A stretch of 35,326 nt of DNA from Bacillota bacterium (GCA_021849745.1 JAJZSN010000023.1:1-35326); one strand, 5' to 3'. Counted from the first letter of the stretch, positions 15,413-23,744 are shown. Translations and numbers: made by a program. The notes: a model not told the origin generated them from the letters alone.

Positions 15413-17200
15413 GTGGCAATCCTGACACGTACCATTATGATCTTTTCGCCTAAGCATTGTTGAGGTGTCATTTAGTAACGAGTCCTCATTTTTATCATAT
15501 GCCGACTTGGTTGAGCCGATTGCTGTTGTACCATGGGCATAATGGCATGAAATACAGAACACGGCACCGTTTTCAATATATTGAGTGGGCGCTGCACCCG
15601 TTAAAGTTCCTGTGGTTTTATAAGAATTATTATTGTAAACCATATATTCCGTCGGCAAGGTTGTTGTTAGGTTCCAAGGTTGATAGGTTATGACATTAAC
15701 TGATGCATATGGTCCCCTGATGGCAACCCCGGTGGAATGTCTGAAGATTCCACTTGATGAAACGTGTCCGCTGTTTTGTGGGTTAATAAACTGCTGGTGA
15801 CAGCCACAGCCCTTATTCATATTTTTCATATAATTAACCCTTTCTCCCGTAGCCGAAGGGTTAACCGCATAGGCCTCTACCGTTCCCATCTTTAATAGCC
15901 TGTAGGAATTAACTTTGGGATGACTAAAATGGCAACTGGTACACGTAAGCTTGATGCGGTTGTGTCCTCCCCCAGGTGCTAAGCTGGTACTTAAACTGCT
16001 GATATTATGAGAGGATGTAACCTTAGCGCCGTTCCAAGTGCTTGGGAGGTTCCCGGCGTAACGTTCACCTCCGGACTGGATACCAAAAGCCCCGGAATTA
16101 GCCCGACGATAATCAACCGCTGTAATCAACCCAGTACCGTCAATGGTACCGGCCACTACAATCTCACCGGTATCGACATTATATCTGCTTCCGGTGTTGG
16201 CCAAACCGTGGCAGGTTCGGCAAAGGTCTTCAGTGGTTTGTTCCTTAAGCAATTTGGCTTGTTCAGCGGAATGAGTTACGTGACACGAGGCACAAAGTGC
16301 GGTATCCTCGAAATAATTGGTATGCGCATTATTTCCCGGTGGGTAAACCGGGAAATATTTTTCCTTATTGCCTGCATCGGTAATTTTGTAATAGATAATG
16401 GACCAGTTGAGTATCCCTGGGTCAACGAAAGTGTAATAATTACCGGGAGTTGGCGTTCCAATGTTGATACTTGTCCAGTTAATTCCGTCAAGACTTTTCT
16501 TTAGAGTATCTCCGGATTTAAATAACCACCTTATGGAAATATCGGAATGGGTAGTAGGATTGGAGCCATTAGGGCTGACCTTTACCCCGGATTCGTCATT
16601 GGCAGCTGGGAATGAACCGTGGGGAGTGGTGTGGCAATTGGAGCAGCTAGGTTTTTTAATGATCCCGGTTGACGACCAGTATGTAGAATGGCAGTTGCTA
16701 TTAGTGCAGGAAATGTTCCGCGACTTATATACAAAGCCAAAATAATCGGTAATTGGCTGTGAAGGGTTTTCATTAGTCATATAATATCCAGGCGTTCCAG
16801 AGACATTACCATGTTTTTCGTGAGCAACATTGGTATGACAGCTTTTACATGAAACCTTGTAATTTCCCCACGGCATCTTGTGACAGGCTTCACAGTCATT
16901 TACAATAGGACCTGAATTTGGTGCATCAGTGGTTCCCTTGTGGGCTTCCATGGTGTGCAGAAGGTTATAGTCAGTATTCATAGATCCCGCTGTTTTAAAT
17001 TCCCTATGGTCATTATGTGGTGCAGTAAACAATACATGGCAGGAGGCACATGCAACGCTCCTGTTAATTGATTCTGTTTGAAAATCAACATGATGGCAAT
17101 CAGAGCAATCCTCAACAGCGGCGTAGGTAAAATCAGTATAAGAAAGATTGACGAAAACGGCGAGCACAGCGATGAGAAGTAGCTTGCGTATTGTCTTCAC
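15404..17200 (-). CDS. Secreted multiheme c-type cytochrome
   Basis: A 598-residue exported electron-transfer protein. The N-terminus is a signal peptide (KLLLIAVLAVFVNLSYTDFTYA). Ten CxxCH heme sites are visible: CSDCH, CASCH, CEACH, CKSCH, CSNCH, CASCH, CRTCH, CTSCH, CISCH and CQDCH. Two atypical sites, CTNSNCH (Cx4CH) and CGCH, could bind further hemes. Several are followed by second histidines (CHVTH, CHFSH, CHYAH), the doubled-CXXCH pattern. A heme-free insertion of about 70 residues (from SDISIRWLFKSGD) resembles a beta-sandwich. The GTG start is almost on top of the AAGGGGG site, so the true start may differ by a few codons. It may take part in extracellular electron transfer, but no partner reductase is adjacent. 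Confidence 0.9.
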   Translation of the reverse strand: MKTIRKLLLIAVLAVFVNLSYTDFTYAAVEDCSDCHHVDFQTESINRSVACASCHVLFTAPHNDHREFKTAGSMNTDYNLLHTMEAHKGTTDAPNSGPIVNDCEACHKMPWGNYKVSCKSCHTNVAHEKHGNVSGTPGYYMTNENPSQPITDYFGFVYKSRNISCTNSNCHSTYWSSTGIIKKPSCSNCHTTPHGSFPAANDESGVKVSPNGSNPTTHSDISIRWLFKSGDTLKKSLDGINWTSINIGTPTPGNYYTFVDPGILNWSIIYYKITDAGNKEKYFPVYPPGNNAHTNYFEDTALCASCHVTHSAEQAKLLKEQTTEDLCRTCHGLANTGSRYNVDTGEIVVAGTIDGTGLITAVDYRRANSGAFGIQSGGERYAGNLPSTWNGAKVTSSHNISSLSTSLAPGGGHNRIKLTCTSCHFSHPKVNSYRLLKMGTVEAYAVNPSATGERVNYMKNMNKGCGCHQQFINPQNSGHVSSSGIFRHSTGVAIRGPYASVNVITYQPWNLTTTLPTEYMVYNNNSYKTTGTLTGAAPTQYIENGAVFCISCHYAHGTTAIGSTKSAYDKNEDSLLNDTSTMLRRKDHNGTCQDCHRK

Positions 17201-17323
17201 CCCCTTAATAATAATTCTTACCTTAATTTTAAACCATTTATGTAATCAAAACAACAAAAATCTTATAATTTTGGAGGTTTTTGCTTGTTGATGAAGAAGT
17301 ATACATAGCGAGGTGATTATGAA

Positions 17324-17908
17324 ATGCGGGTCAAGATCTATCTTACTCTAATTTGCCTTCTCCTGCTTACCTTCTTGGGCTGCAGTGAGCAACCGAAGAA
17401 GGAACAGATTAGCAATAAATATCTGGAATTGATTAAAACCCAGCCTAATAACCCGGTTCATTACACAAATTTAGGTTGGATATATTATAAGGAAGGCAAT
17501 TTTCAGGAAGCAGCAAAACTTTATAATCTTGCGCTAAAAATCAATACGAATAATTCTATTGCCAAGTATAACCTAGCTCTGGTTTATATTGCACAGAAAG
17601 ATTATCTAAAAGCGGAGAAGGAATTGACTGCCCTTTTAAAACTCCAACCCGAACATAATTTGGCACTGCTCAAGTTAGGCGAGGTAAGTATTAAATTAAA
17701 AGATTATAAAAAAGCACAGCAAGTTTTTAAAAGCTATCGTAAGATTGACCCCTTTTCAGCTAATGCACTAAAAGGGTTGGGGGATAGTTATGCCGGGTTG
17801 GGGCTTAAAGAAAAAGCCCGGTCGGCTTATAAATTAGCCTTAAGATACGTGCCGGAGTATGTCGAGGCTCGCGAAGCACTAAAGAATTTGGAGGATAACA
17901 AAAAATGA
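17324..17908 (+). CDS. TPR-repeat lipoprotein
   Basis: A 194-residue protein with a lipoprotein signal (LLTFLGC, cysteine near residue 20) and about four tetratricopeptide repeats (NLGWIYYKEGNFQEAAKLYN; YNLALVYIAQKDYLKAEKEL; LKLGEVSIKLKDYKKAQQVF; KGLGDSYAGLGLKEKARSAY). TPR superhelices mediate protein contacts, here on the outer face of the membrane. GAGGTGATT precedes the ATG. It overlaps the NHL-repeat gene by four bases (ATGA), so the two proteins are made together. It is divergent from the multiheme cytochrome, and a shared role in assembling or anchoring a surface electron-transfer system is a possibility. Confidence 0.88.
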   Translation: MRVKIYLTLICLLLLTFLGCSEQPKKEQISNKYLELIKTQPNNPVHYTNLGWIYYKEGNFQEAAKLYNLALKINTNNSIAKYNLALVYIAQKDYLKAEKELTALLKLQPEHNLALLKLGEVSIKLKDYKKAQQVFKSYRKIDPFSANALKGLGDSYAGLGLKEKARSAYKLALRYVPEYVEAREALKNLEDNKK

Positions 17909-18885
17909 AAACACAGCGACTGTTAAGCGTTTTTTTGATAGTTGCAATCATTTCCGGAAGTCTGATCATTGGCTGGTTAATCTATAACCAACGAGATGAA
18001 GACGCTGGCGTTTTTCCAGCGGGTATCTTGGAAATGCCGGAAGCTGAATTCAAGTTCGCTATTGGCGGCGACGGCAGTAAACCAGACTCGGTTATGTCAG
18101 AGCCCCTTGGAGTTGACATTGCTGATAACGGTGATATTTATGTGGCCGATACTTTAAATAATCGGATTAAGGTTTTTAATAAATACGGTGAGTTTAAATT
18201 AAATTTCGGAGATAAAAACCATGTTTATCTGCCCTCTGACCTAGTAATAAGGGATGAAAATGTCTTTGTTGTCGACGGTAAAAATTCTAGAATTCAAATT
18301 TTTGAGCTAAAAGGAAAATTTGTAAAAACTTTTGCCGGGCCGGAAATTGGCAAGAAAATTGGCGCCTGGATACCGTCGGCAATAACCATAAGTGAGATGG
18401 GTGATATCTACGTTACAGATGTGTTTTTTCATCGGGTAATTGTTTTTGATAATAAGGGTAATATAAAACGTTATTTCGGTCTCCCCGGAAACGGTCAAGG
18501 ACAGTTAATGTATCCTAACGGAATTGCTGTAAACGATTACGGTTATGTATATGTCGCCGATTCTAATAATGGAAGGATTCAGGTTTTTGATGAAAAAGGT
18601 AAATTTGTTAATACTCTCAGTATCAATGATCAAACACAAAAAATTGTCATGCCAAGGGGGATTTATTTAAGTCGGCAAGGTTTGCTTTATGTAGCCGATA
18701 CCTTTATGCATAGGATTTCAGTTTTTGATGTTGATAAAGATGTTGTAACAGATACAATTACCTTTGGTAGTCGGGGCACCGGAAACGATCAAATGAATTT
18801 CCCCAATGACATATCAATAAGAAACAATGTATTGGTCATAGCTGACAGAGCTAACAATCGCGTTTTGGTGTATAACATTAAATAA
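17905..18885 (+). CDS. Membrane-anchored NHL-repeat beta-propeller protein
   Basis: A 326-residue protein with one N-terminal membrane segment (about residues 7-27) and six NHL repeats that should form a six-bladed extracellular propeller. Examples of the repeat core are GDIYVADTLNNRIKVFNKYG, GDIYVTDVFFHRVIVFDNKG and GYVYVADSNNGRIQVFDEKG. Such propellers bind proteins or ligands. In Gram-positive metal reducers they are often encoded near multiheme cytochromes, as here. The start overlaps the TPR gene stop (ATGA), and a terminator follows at 18908. Confidence 0.9.
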   Translation: MKTQRLLSVFLIVAIISGSLIIGWLIYNQRDEDAGVFPAGILEMPEAEFKFAIGGDGSKPDSVMSEPLGVDIADNGDIYVADTLNNRIKVFNKYGEFKLNFGDKNHVYLPSDLVIRDENVFVVDGKNSRIQIFELKGKFVKTFAGPEIGKKIGAWIPSAITISEMGDIYVTDVFFHRVIVFDNKGNIKRYFGLPGNGQGQLMYPNGIAVNDYGYVYVADSNNGRIQVFDEKGKFVNTLSINDQTQKIVMPRGIYLSRQGLLYVADTFMHRISVFDVDKDVVTDTITFGSRGTGNDQMNFPNDISIRNNVLVIADRANNRVLVYNIK

Positions 18886-18907
18886 AATAAGTGTAGATGA
18901 TAATAGG

Positions 18908-18961
18908 AAAAAACAAAGGTTGTTGGTTCAGTGAAAACTGAATCAACAACCTTTGTTTTTT
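18908..18961 (+). terminator. Rho-independent terminator of the TPR-NHL operon
   Basis: AAAAAACAAAGGTTGTTG pairs with CAACAACCTTTGTTTTTT, with an inner GTTCAG/CTGAAT stem and loop TGAAAA. The A-rich left arm makes it usable from both strands, so it may also end the minus-strand chemoreceptor transcript. Confidence 0.88.
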
Positions 18962-18965
18962 CTCC

Positions 18966-18994
18966 TAGCTAAGGACTGATAGCTGATAGCTGAC
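18966..18994. repeat. Heptamer repeat (AGCTGAT/AGCTGAC)
   Basis: TAGCTAAGGACTGATAGCTG and the following ATAGCTGAC show a seven-base period of the unit AGCTGAT. The same unit recurs between genes at 29032, 31196 and 33001, and at the end of comB. Confidence 0.8.
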
Positions 18995-19012
18995 TCTACA
19001 GCTTAAATTTTA

Positions 19013-20869
19013 TTAGATTTTAAACTTAGAGACCATGGTCTGTAGTTCTTCAGCCATGCCGGAGAGGGTTTGGGCTGAAGCGGCAATTTCTTCAGTGGTT
19101 GCATTCATTTCTTCTGTCGAAGCAGATACTTGTTCAGCGGCGGCTGAACTTTCTTCCACAATAGCGGCAATGTTTGAGATGGCTGTTTGAACCTGAATGC
19201 TGTTAGCAGACATTTCCTCAGTGGCGGCAGTATTTTCTTCGGTAATGGCAGCTACATTATCTACCGCTTTAACCACCTCAGCGCTGCTAGCGCTGACCTG
19301 TTCAATGGCGGCGGAAATGGACTGGATCTGATCGTTGGCCTCGGTTATGGTGGTGAGGATTTTCCGTAAGGCTATCCCGGCGTCATCGGCCAGCTGGGCA
19401 CCCTGTTCAACCTCCTTTGTGCCTATTTCCATGGCTTCTACGGCAACCAGAGTACCTTTCTGAATGTTGTTAATTAGAGTAGCGATTTCCTTGGTGGCTT
19501 TACCTGAACGTTCAGCCAGTTTGCGCACCTCGTCGGCTACCACTGCAAAGCCTTTGCCATGTTCGCCGGCCCGGGCCGCTTCGATGGCGGCATTCAAGGC
19601 AAGCAGATTAGTTTGTTCGGCGATGTCGTCGATGACCTGAATAATTTCCCCAATCTGCTGGGACTGTTCGCCCAATTCCTTAATGCGGTTGGCTGATTCG
19701 AAAACGGTGACCTTAATCCGTTTCATGCCTTCAATGGTCTTTTCTACAGCATGGCCACCTTCTTCAGCGGTATCGGAAGCCATCTTGGCGCCTTCGGCCA
19801 CCCTTTGGGTACTTGCTGCCACATCATCAACCCCTTGGGCCATCTGTTCAATCATCTGGGAGGTCTGGCTGACATTACGGGCTTGTTCCTGGGCTCCGTT
19901 GGCAATTTGACTGATGGCATCTGTCAATTGGTTCACCAGTTGGGAAGAACGGGTAACGCCTTCGCTTTGCTCCATATTACCTCTGGATAGTTCCTCCATG
20001 GCCTTGGCAACTTGTTGGGTGGATGCTGAAACTTCCTCGGAGGTGGCGGAAAGCTCCTGGCTGGTGGATGCTACTTGTTGGGAGGAAGCATAAATGTTTT
20101 GGATTAAGCTTCGGAGATTTTGGACCATGGTAGTGAAGGACTGACCCAATTGTTCCAATTCGTCCCCATTTTTAATATCGGGGACTTGAGCCGTAAGGTT
20201 CCCTTCAGCCAACAGATTGGCGGCCCCGGTAAGCCCTATCACCGGTCTGGAGATGGCCCTGGTGAGATATATCCCGGCTCCCAAGCCAATTATAACCGCT
20301 AACACGGCAGTAATGATGGATATGTTTTGGGTATTGACACTCTCAGCTTTGGCCTGGTCTACCCAGCCATTAACAGTGGTATTGGCAAAACCGATAAACT
20401 CCTCGGCCTTTTCATCAAAGACTTTAGCATAAGGGAGAGCCACAGCGGTATGGGCCATACCTTTGTCTCGTTGGCCGGCTTTTAAATAATTGATAACCGT
20501 GGTAGCTTCCCTGACATAATTGTTATGGGCATCTTCCAAGATGGTAATATATTCTTTGGATTTGTCTGTTTGTACAAGTGCTTTAAGTTTCTCTATCTCA
20601 CCCTTAAACTTCTGGTTAGTTTCATTAAATTGCTGGACATACTTTTCATCCCCATAAAGCATGTAACCCCGTACTTGACTACGTATTTCCAGTTCATAGA
20701 CTTCAAGCTGACCAACTGAAATGACGGTAGGCATGTTGATATCTACGATTTTGTTATAAGAGTTTTCCATGCTTCCCATGCCGTCAATGGCAAAGAAAGC
20801 TATGGCGGCAAGGAGAATCAGGACAATAACATACCCTGCCATAATCTTTGTACCAAGTTTCATTTTCAT
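19013..20869 (-). CDS. Methyl-accepting chemotaxis protein with four-helix-bundle sensor
   Basis: Transmembrane chemoreceptor, 618 residues from this start. A first membrane helix ([18 protein letters not shown]) is followed by a helical periplasmic-side sensor of the 4HB_MCP type (about 30-185). Then come a second helix ([20 protein letters not shown]), a HAMP domain and a long signalling hairpin with the tip [20 protein letters not shown]. It ends in MVSKFKI, the usual family end. An ATG at 20869 is preferred over the GTG at 20881 because GAGGTG lies nine bases before it. The ligand is not evident. It is separated from the DUF2294 gene by a minus-strand terminator, so it has its own promoter. 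Confidence 0.93.
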   Translation of the reverse strand: MKMKLGTKIMAGYVIVLILLAAIAFFAIDGMGSMENSYNKIVDINMPTVISVGQLEVYELEIRSQVRGYMLYGDEKYVQQFNETNQKFKGEIEKLKALVQTDKSKEYITILEDAHNNYVREATTVINYLKAGQRDKGMAHTAVALPYAKVFDEKAEEFIGFANTTVNGWVDQAKAESVNTQNISIITAVLAVIIGLGAGIYLTRAISRPVIGLTGAANLLAEGNLTAQVPDIKNGDELEQLGQSFTTMVQNLRSLIQNIYASSQQVASTSQELSATSEEVSASTQQVAKAMEELSRGNMEQSEGVTRSSQLVNQLTDAISQIANGAQEQARNVSQTSQMIEQMAQGVDDVAASTQRVAEGAKMASDTAEEGGHAVEKTIEGMKRIKVTVFESANRIKELGEQSQQIGEIIQVIDDIAEQTNLLALNAAIEAARAGEHGKGFAVVADEVRKLAERSGKATKEIATLINNIQKGTLVAVEAMEIGTKEVEQGAQLADDAGIALRKILTTITEANDQIQSISAAIEQVSASSAEVVKAVDNVAAITEENTAATEEMSANSIQVQTAISNIAAIVEESSAAAEQVSASTEEMNATTEEIAASAQTLSGMAEELQTMVSKFKI

Positions 20870-20944
20870 AGTTTGCGACACCTCTCTCCGAAAGTTGTTA
20901 TATTACTTGCATTTAGTTCTGGTGTAAAAACTGTACCTCCTTTA

Positions 20945-21027
20945 TTTTACTCAAAAAATAAAACCAACACCGGAATAACCCCTATCAGCCGTTGTTGTAG
21001 GCGTTAGGAGGTAAAAGGTGTTGGTTT
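20945..21027 (-). terminator. Terminator-like stem-loop between DUF2294 gene and chemoreceptor
   Basis: On the minus strand AAACCAACACC (21027-21017) pairs with GGTGTTGGTTT (20971-20961), followed by TATTTTTT. The ~45-base loop holds smaller pairings (GCC/GGC, CCT/AGG). It reads as a terminator for the gene starting at 21418. The large loop also leaves room for a regulated leader, but I recognise no riboswitch class. Confidence 0.65.
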
Positions 21028-21061
21028 GCATCCAGGCTCTAAGTCCTATTTGCCTTAACCA

Positions 21062-21418
21062 TTAATTAATATCTTTAATCAGAATAAATACCAGGATAGC
21101 TTCATTACGGTGAGGGCACAAATCCGAGTAACAGTGGTCAATAGTACTTGCGGTTATTTCTTGTATTTTTTCTATACACATGGGAATGGTTAGTTTTTCT
21201 TGAATACTATGGCGAAAACCTTTAACCAATTCTTTGCCGTTAGGGGAATCATTCATGGTTAATTCCATATCGGTAAGGAAATCGTTAATTCTAACGGTAA
21301 TAATATCTTTTTTGACATAAGTGCTTACCTTTCGGGGGCCTTTTCCGGCAAATTGTTTAATAACCTTACTGATTATAAGCCCAATGTCTTTTTCAAGTTG
21401 TTCAATGCGTTGTTCCAT
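21062..21418 (-). CDS. DUF2294 family protein
   Basis: A 118-residue soluble protein matching the DUF2294 family by eye. It has an N-terminal helix (EQLEKDIGLIISKVIKQFAG), then the family block GKGPRKVSTYVKKDIITVRI followed by FLTDMELTM, and a C-terminal half ending in VFILIKDIN that usually contains a histidine/aspartate pair (here TIDHCYSDLCPHRNE). Biochemical function is unknown for the family. GTGGAG lies about nine bases before the ATG. It appears to be a single-gene unit, bounded by the stem-loop at 20945-21027. Confidence 0.75.
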   Translation of the reverse strand: MEQRIEQLEKDIGLIISKVIKQFAGKGPRKVSTYVKKDIITVRINDFLTDMELTMNDSPNGKELVKGFRHSIQEKLTIPMCIEKIQEITASTIDHCYSDLCPHRNEAILVFILIKDIN

Positions 21419-21509
21419 AAGAAAACTCCACTTTTATTTAATATTTTTCTTTTTTCGACAAAGAACTATATTTTCCTGCTTATTTCGTGAAATAACAGTA
21501 AAAGACATA

Positions 21510-21614
21510 CTATTCTAATAAATTCAGACCGGCAATAAACACCTCGTCCAGGGCCGCCCGGTTGTTCAGAATAGCGCCTTTATCATCAGTATTAGGGAAA
21601 AGGTAGGCGGTCAT
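21510..21614 (-). CDS. 34-residue protein of unknown function
   Basis: Short frame on the minus strand with the strong site AAAGGAGGGATCATTC before its ATG. It begins MTAYLFPNTDDKGAILNNRA and ends in FIAGLNLLE, with no membrane segment or cysteine. No family is recognised. It starts 160 bases from the divergent small-protein cluster at 21775 and about 90 bases upstream of the DUF2294 gene on the same strand. The remaining gap 21615-21774 holds AT-rich sequence only. Confidence 0.55.
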   Translation of the reverse strand: MTAYLFPNTDDKGAILNNRAALDEVFIAGLNLLE

Positions 21615-21774
21615 GAATGATCCCTCCTTTAGTGTAAATCCCTAGGCATATCAACCAAAAATGCCCTAGATATGTACCCTTAGCTTTAGCCAATCATATA
21701 ATAAAGCAAACCAAAATATGTAAAAATTTAATTTCCTAACCTAAACTAAATGTCAAGCGAGGTGCCGGTGAGTT

Positions 21775-22254
21775 ATGAGCAGAAAACCGAAGGCCGGTGG
21801 AGCGGCAGTGGCCGTACCCCGGAAAAATGCCGGTTTTTTGGGTGGGCGCACCTTTAAAACCGACAATTTTAAGCGCAATCTGAAATCCCTAAGATACGGC
21901 ATGGATAACATGGGAAGTCATGTCCGGAAAACGGTGGCTCTCATGGATGCCGTGCTAAGTTATTTGGAAGAGCCTCCGGGCACCAATTGGGAATCCCAGG
22001 TTGAAGAGACACAAGTAAATATAATTGAACAAATGAATCAATCCAGATCTTCCTCACTAGCCAAAGGGGTTATTGACTTGCTGCAAACTCCGCCGATTCA
22101 AGAACTATTGGGTGAATTAGCCAAAGCCGTGAAAAAAAGATCTGATACCAACCCCATCTCAGAGGTTAATGTTACGCCAACTACCTCTGTTACCCCCATC
22201 AATTCATCTATTTATGGCAATTTGCCTAAAAATGTGAGGGGAATTCAACTATAA
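21775..22254 (+). CDS. Small-protein cluster member 1, LLxxP C-terminal motif, unknown
   Basis: A 159-residue protein that I do not recognise. The N-terminus is basic and Gly/Ala-rich (MSRKPKAGGAAVAVPRKN), followed by a helical, possibly coiled-coil region (about 33-68, NFKRNLKSLRYGMDN onward) and a polar linker. Near residues 100-120 it carries IDLLQTPPIQELLGEL, the same DLLxxPxIxxL pattern that ends the proteins at 22924 and 23759. The tail is Ser/Thr/Asn-rich. There is no signal peptide or membrane segment. GAGGTG precedes the ATG. Its company of tiny hydrophobic and coiled-coil proteins suggests a structural, perhaps spore-associated, role. Confidence 0.7.
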   Translation: MSRKPKAGGAAVAVPRKNAGFLGGRTFKTDNFKRNLKSLRYGMDNMGSHVRKTVALMDAVLSYLEEPPGTNWESQVEETQVNIIEQMNQSRSSSLAKGVIDLLQTPPIQELLGELAKAVKKRSDTNPISEVNVTPTTSVTPINSSIYGNLPKNVRGIQL

Positions 22255-22417
22255 AAATGGGCATCTTGCCCTGTTACCAATTCAGCCGAGAATAATATGA
22301 TGTATTAGCAAAACCAAATAATCTCCTGCGGATTCGCCCTTCAATGTTACAGTACTTAACAACTGTAACGGTCACATATAACATCACAATATATCATAAC
22401 GAAAGGGGGTGTCCCTA

Positions 22418-22516
22418 ATGTCCGCTCCTTTTTTGGGTAGTAGATTTCTGGTTGTATTGCTGGTAATCGTCGTAATCATCCTGTTCCTTGGCTTCTTCGA
22501 TTTTGGTGATGACTAG
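22418..22516 (+). CDS. Tiny hydrophobic protein 1 (YjcZ-like)
   Basis: A 32-residue peptide, MSAPFLGSRFLVVLLV followed by IVVIILFLGFFDFGDD, which is almost entirely one membrane helix with an acidic end. AAAGGGGGTG precedes the ATG. It resembles the short YjcZ/SscA-type sporulation proteins in size and composition, but that link is by look only. The gene at 22577 is a close paralogue. The preceding gap (22255-22417) has a short GGGC/GCCC hairpin and AT-rich sequence that may hold a promoter. Confidence 0.75.
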   Translation: MSAPFLGSRFLVVLLVIVVIILFLGFFDFGDD

Positions 22517-22521
22517 TATGA

Positions 22522-22551
22522 CATTTCCCGGGCCGAAGGCCCGTTGAAATG
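22522..22551 (+). other. Intercistronic hairpin between the tiny hydrophobic genes
   Basis: CATTTC and CGGGCC pair with GGCCCG and GAAATG around a GAA loop. There is no T run (A-rich sequence follows), so it may protect or process the mRNA more than end it. Confidence 0.6.
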
Positions 22552-22576
22552 AAAAAACTATAAGGGGGTAAAATAA

Positions 22577-22675
22577 ATGGGCGTACCTTTCTTTGGCAGC
22601 AGATTCCTGGTTGTATTATTGGTTATCGTAGTAATCATCCTCTTTTTGGGCTTCGGTTTTATTGACCACGACTAA
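22577..22675 (+). CDS. Tiny hydrophobic protein 2 (YjcZ-like)
   Basis: A 32-residue paralogue of the peptide at 22418. MGVPFFGSRFLVVLLV is followed by the same VIVVIILFLGF core and an acidic end, IDHD. AAGGGGGTAAAATAA precedes the ATG. The two share GSRFLVVLLVIVVIILFLGF without a change, pointing to a tandem duplication under selection for the helix sequence. Confidence 0.75.
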   Translation: MGVPFFGSRFLVVLLVIVVIILFLGFGFIDHD

Positions 22676-22686
22676 TTATACAACGA

Positions 22687-22710
22687 AAGGCCCTGGCTTG
22701 CCAGGGCCTT
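22687..22710 (+). terminator. Strong hairpin, probable terminator
   Basis: AAGGCCCTGG pairs with CCAGGGCCTT around CTTG. The tail CTATAATT is only weakly T-rich, so termination may be partial. Confidence 0.6.
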
Positions 22711-22803
22711 CTATAATTATACAGGCACAATTTGGGCTACCCCTTATTAATATATAGTAAAGTTGCATGGAATACGTCTTACTGCCATAAAGGAGCGGTT
22801 CCA

Positions 22804-22905
22804 ATGTGTGATCAGAATAAATTGAAACACCTAGCCTTAATAGTAATGCTGGTGATTGTGGTGATTATTCTCTTCCTGGGGTTTTTAATCATCATTAACA
22901 CCTAA
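22804..22905 (+). CDS. Tiny hydrophobic protein 3 (divergent paralogue)
   Basis: A 33-residue peptide starting MCDQNKLKHLALIVML and continuing VIVVIILFLGFLIIINT. It shares VIVVIILFLGF with the two preceding tiny proteins but has a different, charged N-terminus with one cysteine and no acidic C-terminus. AAAGGAG lies 7 bases before the ATG. The next gene follows after 18 bases, so this peptide joins the tiny helices to the coiled-coil genes downstream in one likely operon. Confidence 0.7.
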   Translation: MCDQNKLKHLALIVMLVIVVIILFLGFLIIINT

Positions 22906-22923
22906 CGGGAGGAGGAGATTAAG

Positions 22924-23391
22924 GTGCCGACACAACCTGCAGTCATTATCATTACATCAAAAGCTCAAAAAAAGGGAAAAGGAGGGAAACTTAAACTAGT
23001 CAGCCCCCAAGTCACTACTCCCGCAAAAAAACCAAAGATTAAGGTTGTTACCCCGGTGAAGACGAGTCCCGTTGACCTACCGGCTCTAACAAATCAGGTG
23101 TCCAATCATCCGCCGATAGTTAAGCAGAAATCTCCGGAAAAAGAGAAAAAATGGCGGGGAAAACTTGCGGACTGTCGGAAAAAATGTAAGGAAATGGAGG
23201 AGAGCTTGGACCAATTGGATGAAACCTTAACCAGGCTGGAAAACCTCGTTAATCCCAGAGGTAGTAAGGAAGGTTCCGGCAAGGCCAAAGCAAACAATTC
23301 TACAGATGAAAGCAATTTTCTTGCAGATTTGCTGTCCATACCGGTGGTAAGTGATTTGGTGGTCAATCTCTTAACTAACGTCGCCAAATAA
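22924..23391 (+). CDS. Small-protein cluster member 2, LLxxP C-terminal motif, unknown
   Basis: A 155-residue protein starting at GTG after GGGAGGAGGAGATT. The first ~75 residues are Lys/Pro/Val-rich and look disordered (KKPKIKVVTPVKTSPV). A coiled-coil helix with two cysteines follows (about 84-115: ADCRKKCKEMEESLDQLDE), then a Ser/Asn linker and the C-terminal motif FLADLLSIPVVSDLVVNLL. The order basic arm, coiled coil, LLxxP helix matches the proteins at 21775 and 23759. No known domain, signal peptide or membrane anchor is seen. Confidence 0.7.
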   Translation: MPTQPAVIIITSKAQKKGKGGKLKLVSPQVTTPAKKPKIKVVTPVKTSPVDLPALTNQVSNHPPIVKQKSPEKEKKWRGKLADCRKKCKEMEESLDQLDETLTRLENLVNPRGSKEGSGKAKANNSTDESNFLADLLSIPVVSDLVVNLLTNVAK

Positions 23392-23411
23392 AAGAACAAG
23401 GAGTGTTTTTT

Positions 23412-23744
23412 ATGAATCCAAAGGCTTTAGAGATGATTAATGCTATTTTACAGGGGTTAAATGCCAAAAATCCTCAACAAGTTAATTCTATTCTGGATGA
23501 TGCCAACATGGGCGCCGGTGAAAAGAACGCTGTCAAATCCATCTTAAATAAATTTACTTCCCAGGGACTAAATGGCAATGACCGGGAGGCCACCATCAGC
23601 CTCATCGAAGGGTTAATTCAGAGTGCCGGTGATCCTGCTAAAAAGCAAGCTATCTATAATACCATCGTGCAAATGGGTCTGACCCGGAATCTTAGCCCTG
23701 AAGATCAACAGGCCTTGGACCGGATTCTTAAAGTGTTAAAATAG
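23412..23744 (+). CDS. Small helical protein of the cluster, unknown
   Basis: A 110-residue soluble, all-helical-looking protein starting MNPKALEMINAILQGLNAKN. The ATG at 23412 is chosen because AAGGAG ends nine bases before it. A GTG at 23403 abuts that site and would be unusable. No domain is recognised. It lacks the LLxxP motif of its neighbours but lies between two proteins that have it, 20 bases after one and 14 bases before the other, so it belongs to the same transcript. Confidence 0.7.
   Translation: MNPKALEMINAILQGLNAKNPQQVNSILDDANMGAGEKNAVKSILNKFTSQGLNGNDREATISLIEGLIQSAGDPAKKQAIYNTIVQMGLTRNLSPEDQQALDRILKVLK

Noticed and set aside
17218-17268. PhoP-like repeats (TTACCT, TTAAAC) before the TPR gene
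   Set aside because: Two hexamers are 11 bases apart, but they are out of register with the TATAAT at 17263, unlike the three accepted promoters.
19187-20719. Plus-strand frames opposite the second chemoreceptor
   Set aside because: All lie antisense to a complete, well-conserved gene and lack ribosome sites or recognisable domains.
20961-21027. Novel riboswitch before the second chemoreceptor
   Set aside because: A terminator with a long loop explains the T run and position; no class signature or alternative pairing was found.
22360-22400. SigK/SigE-like promoter (CATATAAC, CATAACG) before the tiny hydrophobic genes
   Set aside because: AT-rich sequence offers several partial matches and no convincing -35; a sporulation promoter is plausible but not supported.
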